A stretch of 64,000 nt of DNA, taken from Varanus komodoensis. Lineage: Eukaryota; Chordata; Lepidosauria; Squamata; Varanidae. Both the position numbers and the translations under genes were made by a program. Each line of letters begins with the position of its first letter. Positions within the stretch are counted from its first letter, which is position 1. The stretch spans positions 51,166,103-51,230,102 of the forward strand of contig NW_025335568.1 of the NCBI RefSeq assembly GCF_004798865.1, in the 5' to 3' direction. Shown one piece after another: positions 59,001-64,000 of this stretch. Under the pieces are notes generated by a model that was not told the origin of the DNA, ran no database searches, and saw nothing but the letters and a program-made list of their open reading frames with translations.

Positions 59001-61941
59001 ACACAAAGTGTGGACAAAGCAGCGTAACCAGATCGGGTAGCATAGCCAGTTCACAGGAAACTGAAAGGGATCAAAACTATAAAACCATCACTGTCTATAA
59101 CATGTCCATTCTTGCAATACTGAGTACCATTTTGGTTGCCACACCTCAAAAGGAATATGGCAGAGTAGACATGGTGCAGAAAGGGGCAAGGAAAATGATC
59201 AGGGGCTGGACAAAATATCTTACAAAGAAAAGTTATCATGCTTGGGGCTTTTTAGTCTAGGAAAAAAGGAAAGTAATGAGGGTGATAAAGGTGTACACAA
59301 TTATGCATGATATGAAAAATGGAGGGAGGGAGAGAGAGGAGTGTGTGTGTGTTCTCCCTGTTTCTATTAATAATAGATTCCAGGGATATCCTAGGAAGCT
59401 GATGGCGGGAGATTAAGGACTGACAAAAGAAAATATTCACACTGCTGTATAAAATGGCTGTTTGTCATCTTTGCCATATCCTGCCTCCTGATCAGAGGAA
59501 TCCAACTTCTGAATCCCAGTCATTTGGGAGCAACAGCAACTTTTGCCCCCAGGCCCTACTTTGGGACTTGTCATATGTCTGTACTTGGCTACTGTGAAAA
59601 TGGGCTGTTGGGAAGAAGTAGATTTCAGATCTGTTCGAGCAAGGTTCTTCTCATGTTCTTTCTTCCACAACAGAAAACACTTTCCTTTGCCAACACATTT
59701 CTAAGCTGAGTGTTCAAAATCCCTTTGGGGTCTTCTTGTATGGTCATTTCAACTTTAGCAAGTGGATGTTAAATATTTCATTCCCCTATCTGATTTTCTC
59801 ATCTTCAGTTACTTCCATCCCTCTTTTTGAAAACAACTATCCAATCTTCTACTTAACTCTGTTGGGTTGGTTGGTAGCATTATATTTGGTGAGTGTTTTT
59901 TCTTTCTTCCTTGAGCCTTGTTTCAGCCGAACTACTACAATGAAAAGAGCATATAGGATGATTTCTATAACATCCCAACTCTGCATGACACAGGGCGATT
60001 TTTAAAAACTAAAATGGATGGGAATAGAATCTGTGTTCAGGTATTGCTCACCTTTAAAGTCAACACAGATACAGAGGAACTGCACTGCACTTCTCCCCTT
60101 GTTGCTGCCACGTCTGAGTTCCCTCGGAGTCTGGGATCTGGAACTCACCCCCGCCCACAGCCATCCCTCGCCGAGCTGCAGTGTGAGAGGCTGCAGCTGG
60201 AGTGGGGAGACATAGCACTGCCAACGACACCTGGCCACTGGCGGCGGGACTTCCACCTGGGACCTTCTTCTCTCCAGTGCCCACAAGGGTGGCGCCCTAA
60301 GGGCAGCACCAAAGGGCACTGCCTGCTTGGTGCCAGGCCAGTGTGGGGTGCCAGGAGACTGCCTTCTTTGGAGTAGAGTCATTCAGCCATGGGCCTTTTA
60401 GAAGGAGGTGAGTTGAGGGGAGCAGACAGGTAGGGGGTTTTATGGCAGTAGGGAAGAGGGTACAGATGCTTAATATCTGTTCCCTCTTCTGGCTTTCACC
60501 CCAGCCTAAGAATACTGGATATCCATTTCAGCCTGTGCTCAGGTCTGCTGATGTTGTTAATTAATGCCAGGTTGGTCTGTAATTGTTGTAAGCCGCCCCG
60601 AGGCTTCGGCGAATGGGGCGGCATAAAAATGTTTTAATTAATAAATAAATAAAAATAAATAATAAAAGTGTCCTTATTCACAATGATTCTGTGAGTGCAG
60701 AAGGATCTTTTTATATTTGTTTTGTTGTATTGTCCTTGCTATGTTTTATGATTTTATTCTTTTAACTATTTTAATACGTTGTTTTACTGTGTGAGCTGCC
60801 TAAAGAGGCCATTCTGGCCATATTTATATTGGTGGCATATAAATATGTGAATGAATAAATAAGGTCACCCAGCTCTTCACATGTTCAGGGCAAGCTTCTG
60901 ACACAGAGGGCTTTTTTGTAGCTATGGAGGCCAACTCCACAATTCAGAACCTGGGAAAAATCAGGGATTTAGAGAATGACCATGTATCCAAATCTCCACT
61001 GCAGAAGTTCAGCCTGAACACATGAAAGGCCTCCTGTTTCCATGAGTCACTGAGGAAGTGGCTGCAAGAAGAACCTGGCAGCCATCAATCAGACTGGATC
61101 CTTAGGAGCTGGTTTACTGGGCTGACATGCTTTTCCAGGCCCTAACAGGGCTGCCAGTGTGGAGCTTTCCTGGAGGTGATCAGCTGCAAGACAGATAGGA
61201 AGACACCTTCTTATCACATGTGATACACTGCATTACACTGAATGCATTATTGTTTAACAAGAGGATTTAATGATAAATCACCTTTCTTTAGTGTTTCTAT
61301 TTTATCTAGGGGTTTCCCTTGTTACCATCCAGTATGACAAGCCAGTATATTCCATATACCAGAAAAATGGCAGCTTGACTAAAGCAAAACATTGAAACAA
61401 GAAATTCCAGTTCATTCCAGCCTTCCTTTGCTGCTTGTAGCCAACATGTACAAATAAAACATTGCAGATGAAAATATTGTCAAACATTCTTATTTACTTA
61501 TTAAAGGAAATTCTATCCTGTCTTTCATCAACTGATCCCTGGGCACTACCACAACATACATTATCTATCTGCTGTCTGTTACAATGACAATAACACCTTT
61601 GATGAAAAATTATTAAAATAATTACTTGCTTTTACTTAGCTGTAATTATGTCCTGAAGTGAAACATATGTAACAGTTACATAAATAAAAACATATCTTTT
61701 CTGCTCCCACCCCCTTCCTCCCTTCCTTCATTCTGCACAGAGCTAGATTTAAAGCTGGTACATTCTTGTACATTCTAAGGATATAGAAAATTCCGGGGTA
61801 AGTAAAGTTACCTTGCCAGTGAAAAGGTTGCCAGTTCTGATTGCACTCCAATTGCCATGGGAACACCTCCACAGCGAATATTTCCCAGTTCTTCTGCAAC
61901 TGCAGTACTGTAGGAGAAGTCCAAGCCCATCCCGCCATATT
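35006..61941 (-). CDS. Acyl-CoA dehydrogenase family gene, 3' seven exons (partial)
   Basis: Exons 61812-61941, 51049-51155, 49716-49883, 43101-43274, 40805-40966, 40542-40692 and 35006-35096 join in consistent phases to one frame ending at a TAA (35006-35008). The product reads from [11 protein letters not shown] in the N-terminal helical domain, through [14 protein letters not shown] (FAD/substrate site) and WITSG (FAD-stacking Trp), to the C-terminal helices. Such flavoenzymes oxidise acyl-CoA to the 2-enoyl-CoA and pass electrons to ETF, normally in mitochondria. FQEER probably holds the catalytic Glu, as in LCAD and isovaleryl-CoA dehydrogenase, because the C-terminal site where MCAD-type enzymes carry Glu reads GAGADE. 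It most resembles what I recall as vertebrate 'probable acyl-CoA dehydrogenase 6' and bacterial enzymes; the substrate is unknown. Exons for the first part, including any transit peptide, lie beyond 64000. Confidence 0.93.
38040..38260 (+). mobile_element. CR1-like LINE 3' fragment
   Basis: 'ggtaatggccaccaacttg', 'aatggcttcacc', 'gtcctgcttgcagac' and 'aatgctggactgaacagtcc' match, in order, the LINE 3' end seen in clearer copies at 39390 and 48207. Confidence 0.6.
39390..39790 (+). mobile_element. CR1-like LINE 3' end
   Basis: Reads 'cttcacatggcacatagtta', 'tggaattctc', 'gatggccaccgatgtggatg', 'aggggactggacaaattcat' and 'ggtccgatccagcatggctc'. This is the typical 3' end of the sauropsid CR1-like family, 5'-truncated and moderately decayed. 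It is antisense to the host gene. Confidence 0.7.
40542..40692 (-). CDS. Acyl-CoA dehydrogenase exon (C-terminal helical domain)
   Basis: Between a TTACAG acceptor and an AG|GTGAGTG donor. It encodes [40 protein letters not shown] and [10 protein letters not shown]. The Q-x-x-G-G-x-G-F block is a hallmark of the acyl-CoA dehydrogenase C-terminal domain and contacts FAD across the subunit interface. Confidence 0.96.
40805..40966 (-). CDS. Acyl-CoA dehydrogenase exon (C-terminal domain start)
   Basis: Phase 1 at both ends, acceptor CCTATAG, donor G|GTGAGTA. It encodes [20 protein letters not shown] and then [20 protein letters not shown] and onward to LLYHAV. The R-x-x-F-x-x-x-(I/L) block ([10 protein letters not shown]) is the FAD-binding helix turn typical of the family. 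The next intron is only 112 bases. Confidence 0.96.
40967..43100 (-). other. Acyl-CoA dehydrogenase intron
   Basis: About 2.1 kb with several overlapping open frames of up to 150 codons on both strands near 42160-43150. None resembles a known protein and none shows splice or codon signs of being real. No repeat was confidently identified. Confidence 0.7.
43101..43274 (-). CDS. Acyl-CoA dehydrogenase exon with the presumed catalytic Glu
   Basis: Acceptor TGTTTAG, donor AGTG|GTAAGT, phase 1 at both ends. It encodes [40 protein letters not shown] and [17 protein letters not shown]. It holds the conserved K-x-G-x-R-x-S-D-T and F-(D/E)-D-V-x-V-P motifs of the beta domain; QEER is where LCAD/IVD-type enzymes carry the catalytic base. 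Confidence 0.97.
43433..46641 (+). mobile_element. BovB (RTE clade) LINE, near full length
   Basis: A 3.2 kb element spanning the BovB 5' region ('gatcactgccttgtcgtggc' near 43445), an endonuclease domain ([17 protein letters not shown] near 43830, then MGDWNAKVG near 44230 and NQIDYV), a reverse transcriptase ([43 protein letters not shown]) and the 3' end with an AACAACAAAC tail. An 11-base direct repeat, ATTTATTTTCA, flanks it at 43422-43432 and 46642-46652. Much of the protein lies in one frame, broken by TGA at 44083, 45436 and 46327, plus at least one frameshift near 44270 and further damage before 44539, so it cannot move by itself. It is antisense to the host gene. Its protein closely resembles ruminant BovB as I remember it. 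Confidence 0.95.
44539..46632 (+). pseudogene. BovB reverse transcriptase frame, interrupted
   Basis: One reading frame covers the linker after the endonuclease, the fingers/palm of the reverse transcriptase with the YADD catalytic motif, and the C-terminal stretch ending GQTRLRD before the element's 3' tail. In-frame TGA codons at 45436-45438 and 46327-46329 split it into pieces of 299 and about 296 codons and a short end. The first TGA sits where ruminant copies read Arg (YVNRELP), consistent with CGA-to-TGA decay at a methylated CpG. Few breaks in 2 kb suggest a fairly recent insertion. Confidence 0.92.
46653..46873 (-). mobile_element. MIR-like tRNA-derived SINE
   Basis: On the minus strand the element starts with a tRNA-like head ('gagagccagtgtggtgtag', B-box-like 'gggttctagttccc'), then 'ctgggtgactttgggccagt', 'acctcacagggttgttgttg' and an AT-rich tail next to the BovB end. 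The order equals that of squamate MIR/CORE-type SINEs. This is the clearest copy in the window; partial copies lie at 31125, 48083, 54893 and 62040. Confidence 0.75.
47645..48085 (+). mobile_element. CR1-like LINE 3' region, part 1
   Basis: Reads 'cagttcggttcactgcacct', 'gcaaaaatgatcaagggact', 'tatgagaaaggctagaacat', 'aaattatgcatggtgttgag' and 'gatgtaatgatg'. This is the end of the coding part and the 3' region of a sauropsid CR1-like LINE in the order I recall. It continues at 48207 after a SINE insertion. Confidence 0.75.
48083..48195 (-). mobile_element. MIR-like SINE fragment nested in the LINE
   Basis: 'tttattttatttattagatg', 'tatagcctgccttt', 'aactcaaggtggcttacatc' and 'tatccctacaacc' equal the AT-rich end and neighbouring part of the SINE at 46653-46873. 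The CR1-like sequence resumes after it, so it inserted into an existing LINE copy. Confidence 0.65.
48207..48410 (+). mobile_element. CR1-like LINE 3' end, part 2
   Basis: Continues the element at 47645 with 'actttaaaaggggtctggac', 'aaggctattaatggct', 'ctggggaacatgggcaagaa' and 'gctactctgctgac'. The join across the nested SINE follows the consensus order seen in other copies. Confidence 0.7.
49716..49883 (-). CDS. Acyl-CoA dehydrogenase exon (beta domain)
   Basis: Acceptor GAACAG, donor CCTG|GTAATG. It encodes [40 protein letters not shown] and [15 protein letters not shown]. The G-x-K-x-W-I-T motif is the family's beta-domain signature; its Trp stacks near the flavin. Confidence 0.96.
50268..50412 (-). 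mobile_element. tRNA-derived SINE, truncated
   Basis: The minus strand reads 'gtcccaggttcgatcctgta', containing a good RNA polymerase III B box (GGTTCGATCC), followed by 'ctgtctgaggccctggaagg', 'ctgctgccagtcag' and 'agaagacaaacatag'. I recall this order from a common squamate tRNA SINE. The A-box end appears lost. Confidence 0.65.
50461..50584. repeat. Long inverted repeat (hairpin)
   Basis: The left arm 50472-50519 and right arm 50535-50573 are near-perfect reverse complements around a 15-base loop. The core CTTCCACATCAGGTG pairs with CACCTGATGTGGAAG. There are two mismatches, plus an extra 8-9 bases in the left arm near 50480-50487. Weaker pairing extends outwards to flanking CCTC/GAGG. 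The structure is seen directly; its origin and role are unknown. Confidence 0.9.
51049..51155 (-). CDS. Acyl-CoA dehydrogenase exon with the SESGAGSD motif
   Basis: Acceptor CTTTGCAG, donor GCAA|GTGAGT, phases 2 and 1. It encodes [20 protein letters not shown] and [15 protein letters not shown]. The (T/S)E-x-x-A/GGSD block is a family signature contacting FAD and the acyl-CoA. Confidence 0.97.
52230..53177 (+). pseudogene. L1 ORF2 reverse transcriptase segment
   Basis: A 315-codon open stretch containing [43 protein letters not shown] and the catalytic block [11 protein letters not shown], which reads FTDD where L1 enzymes normally have FADD. LGIYLT and the thumb follow ([19 protein letters not shown]). 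The frame is lost near 53170 and continues in another frame at 53185. An ATG-initiated start here is not meaningful, since the element lacks its 5' end. Confidence 0.93.
53185..54357 (+). pseudogene. L1 ORF2 C-terminal segment
   Basis: A 390-codon open stretch continuing the L1 ORF2 after a frameshift. It contains [20 protein letters not shown] and a C-terminal Cys/His cluster, [18 protein letters not shown], the L1 C-terminal zinc-knuckle-like region. It ends at the natural ORF2 stop (KWLEKQDLA). Such a long intact stretch implies a fairly recent insertion. Confidence 0.93.
54893..54965 (-). mobile_element. MIR-like SINE fragment
   Basis: 'gtatttatttatttattttc', 'cacctttctcccatta' and 'aaactcaagatggcttcatg' resemble the tail end of the SINE at 46653-46873. 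Short and degenerate. Confidence 0.45.
57240..57615 (-). mobile_element. RTE-like LINE 3' fragment (older than BovB copies)
   Basis: The plus strand reads 'tctgacttatggtgacccta', 'ggattcaacccatctcatat', 'ttggttttccctttc', 'tgagtcttgccttctcatga' and 'tcctccagtacatttcaaac'. This is the antisense of an RTE-type C-terminal coding end (minus strand includes [17 protein letters not shown]). The layout parallels BovB but the sequence is different and decayed. The family name is tentative. Confidence 0.5.
59040..59460 (+). mobile_element. CR1-like LINE 3' region
   Basis: 'ttttggttgccacacctcaa', 'gcagaaaggggcaaggaaaa', 'tgatcaggggctggac', 'gcttggggctttttagtcta' and 'cacaattatgcatgatatga' match the LINE region at 47645-47950. 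A 'ggagggagggagagagagga' simple-sequence expansion interrupts it near 59320-59352. Confidence 0.7.
60585..60665 (+). mobile_element. LINE 3' tail ('gccgccccgaggcttcggcg' type)
   Basis: The block 'taagccgccccgaggcttcg', then 'gcgaatggggcggcataaa', ends in an (AAAT)n run. It is the same terminal block as at 430-512. A second, more diverged tail follows at about 60780-60870. Confidence 0.6.
61812..61941 (-). CDS. Acyl-CoA dehydrogenase exon (most upstream recognised)
   Basis: Acceptor TTGTGTCTAG, donor CAAG|GTAACT, entering in phase 1 and leaving in phase 2. It encodes (E)[39 protein letters not shown] and SLA(R). EYGG is a strong family mark at the end of the N-terminal helical domain. The exon before it should encode a block ending near GFLGVNKPV-type sequence; I could not find that before 64000. 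Confidence 0.95.
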
Positions 61942-64000
61942 CTAGACACAAGAAAATTAGCTATCTTCAGGATTCTAAGATTGTAATCTGAAGTCACTAG
62001 GACGTAACTTGGGCTCGTCCAGAGACATTTCCCCATGTCCTTTATTATAACACTGCATCTATACCCTTCCTGTCCTTATTTCCTTTGTTCTTCTTCCCAG
62101 GAACCCAAGGTGGCTTACAAGGTTTTCTTCCTCTGCATTTTATCCTCACAACAATAGGTAGGAATTTTTAACCTAGCACTCTGTTGAATGGGTTACAACT
62201 GCCCCAACCAGATAGTTAAGATTACACTTTCCAGAATTCCTGGACATGAGCCATGATAGCTGGGGTTGTTGGGATCTGACTTTCCAAACATCTGGAATTC
62301 ACTTCTAGGGGACAAATATGAACAATCTTGTGATCAAAAATCTATTTAATTACCCACAAGCTAGTAGGTTTATTCTTTATTATTTACCACAGGGTGTTTG
62401 GCTGTACAAAGTAAGGTTGCTTAGAAATTCCCAAACCCATAATGGTAGTTGAAGAAGAACTGAGAATTGGGATGCCTGGGATATGTAGCAAAACCATGCA
62501 ATTCTAGACTTTAGCATTAACAATTAGGAAAGAGGCATGTTGTTGTTGTTGTTAGTCACGAGGTCATGTCCGACCCGTTGCAACCCCATGGACAACATTC
62601 CTCCAGGCCTTCCTGTCCTTCACCATCCCCCGGAGTCCACTTAAGCTCACAGGAAAGAGGCATACATCAGAAGAAAATGCCTTCTTCCTTTAAGGTTATT
62701 CCTCAGAACTGCCCTATCAGGAATTAGGGTGCAATCCTATGGAGATAATGCCATCTGCCCATCCAATCATTCATTCTTTGCTTCTCCACCCCTCCGTCTC
62801 CTTGCCACAATACCCCGGGGGGGGGGGCAGGGGGGAGAGCTTCAGGGTACCTTGGATCCTGGCCATCCCAACCTCCCCGCTCCCTTCCACACCTTTCCAA
62901 AGTAGATTTTCTGATCTCACAGAGCAGCTGGACCAGTTGCCAGCTGCAAGGTGGAGGAGGAAGAGAGAAGAACTCCAATTCTCTGCTCTGAGCAATGTCA
63001 CCAACTTCATACCTGGGAATCCAAAATGTTCTGTACCTCCCTGGATAATGCCATGAGCCCGAATTACCATTTCCTTTACCTCCTGATTTAATATGTCTGA
63101 AATCATACATATATCTAGATATCACTATCCAGCAGCTGCTAAGGAAACTTGATGTTTTGCAGCAGTTGTTAGCATTCAATGAATTATGAGAAAGAACCAT
63201 AAGATAGGGTGGAATGCTCATGTGTCCAGATTCTGGTTTAGTCAGCTAATTCTTTGTAGCATACACTTTGGCAAGCATTGATATGATGATGTTACTAACA
63301 CCTGCAAACTCTGGAGTGGAACTTTGTTTCATGCTCACTGATGGTGGTATAAGCCAGAATTCAAGACACTGGAGGATTCTGATCCAGGAAAAAAGCAGGT
63401 GCATAAGCAGGTTTGCTTGTAGGGCAGGGCTGCTGAAGCTCTTTCAGTCCATGTTCCAGTGTCAGCTGGGTCTGAAGGCAAAAGAATTAAGGCCCAAAAT
63501 GCCTTCCCTTGCTAGGAACCAAGGGCCAAGGAAATGCTTTGTTATGCATAATTACTTTTTTAATAATGTAAGAGTGTGCAGCCCCACTTTTTTTTATTAG
63601 TATCATGGTGTTCCTGGAGTATTTAAGCTCCCTGCAACCCCCAGAGAAGGATTAAAAGTAGAAAATAAAACTCTCCATTGGAATTGATCAGTGGCCAGAG
63701 AGAATAAAATCCTCAGAGGAAAAGGTTTCATTGACACAAATGCTGTTCAGCCCTGGCTGCTGGACACTGTCCAACTGGTTCTACTTGGCTCCTCTTCCCA
63801 ACAGGAGTGACTTCAGTAACCAGGAATATTACAGAAGGAAAATGCTTAGTGTTATGTCCAATAGTGGAACTCTGGCTTTGCTGTTCCCCCAGCACATCAG
63901 AGCCTGAGGCTAGAGTTTGCATCTGGCTTACAATTCCTGGCTTGTTTGGAAGCATCACACAAGAAGTCAGTTCAAACAGAACACTGAGCTTTTTCTGGGT
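61942..64000 (-). other. Acyl-CoA dehydrogenase upstream intron (to window end)
   Basis: Contains a MIR-like SINE fragment at about 62040-62170, a palindromic repeat near 62215-62300 and the small BovB end at 62539-62650. From 62700 to 64000 I find nothing I can name; a spliceable 84-base open segment at 63013-63096 was considered and rejected. Confidence 0.65.
62539..62650 (-). mobile_element. BovB 3' end, extremely 5'-truncated
   Basis: Only the last 112 bases of a BovB are present. On the minus strand they read 'gagcttaagtggactc', 'aaggcctggaggaatgttgt', 'ccatggggttgcaac' and a (GTT/AAC)n tail. A perfect 13-base direct repeat, AGGAAAGAGGCAT, flanks it at 62526-62538 and 62651-62663. The clean duplication shows this is a complete insertion event rather than a remnant of a longer copy. 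Confidence 0.92.

Larger units (their letters stand above)
51156..61811 (-). other. Acyl-CoA dehydrogenase intron, about 10.7 kb
   Basis: Contains the L1 at 51792-54518, a SINE fragment near 54893-54965, an RTE-like LINE end near 57240-57615, a CR1-like fragment at 59040-59460, a GC-rich block at 60080-60380 and LINE tails at 60585-60665 and 60780-60870. From 55000 to 57200 and 57620 to 59000 I see nothing recognisable. Confidence 0.8.

Noticed and set aside
63013-63096. 84-base open segment on the minus strand with good splice sites and phases that would fit directly before the first recognised acyl-CoA dehydrogenase exon
   Set aside because: Its translation (ILNQEVKEMVIRAHGIIQGG and on) does not resemble the family's block before EYGG (GFLG-x-N-x-P type). 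The phase match alone can arise by chance about one time in nine, so I left it out.

Overview
The window looks like nuclear DNA of a squamate reptile (lizard or snake). It is intron-rich, with GT-AG splice sites, and is loaded with repeat families I associate with squamates: BovB (RTE) LINEs, an L1, CR1-like LINE 3' ends, MIR-like and other tRNA-derived SINEs, and a 5S rRNA-derived SINE. I recognised no retroviral or LTR element, no CRISPR array and no bacterial sequence.

Two host genes can be read exon by exon. (1) BET1, plus strand, 19114-31520: four coding exons give a complete 113-residue Golgi Qc-SNARE. Its promoter region (about 18720-19113) carries three copies of an ACTAC(A/G)TTACCC motif. 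(2) An acyl-CoA dehydrogenase, minus strand: seven exons between 61941 and 35006 cover everything from the middle domain to the stop codon. The 5' exons must lie beyond base 64000. The two genes are transcribed towards each other (tail to tail), with about 3.1 kb between the BET1 poly(A) signal at 31859 and the acyl-CoA dehydrogenase stop codon.

Layout: 1-18720 is intergenic DNA with LINE and SINE fragments. 18720-19132 is the BET1 promoter and exon 1. 19133-31364 holds the other BET1 exons and introns; intron 1 is about 10 kb and holds a truncated BovB. 31521-35005 holds the BET1 3' UTR, intergenic DNA and probably the acyl-CoA dehydrogenase 3' UTR. 35006-61941 is the acyl-CoA dehydrogenase gene; its introns hold a near full-length BovB (43433-46641) and a 5'-truncated L1 (51792-54518), both antisense to the gene and flanked by target-site duplications, plus a long hairpin at 50461-50584. 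61942-64000 is upstream intron with a tiny BovB 3' end.

Functionally the genes are unrelated: BET1 acts in ER-Golgi vesicle fusion, and the acyl-CoA dehydrogenase is a flavin enzyme of fatty acid or branched acyl-CoA oxidation. All names come from reading the sequence and from memory of the families; no database search was run.
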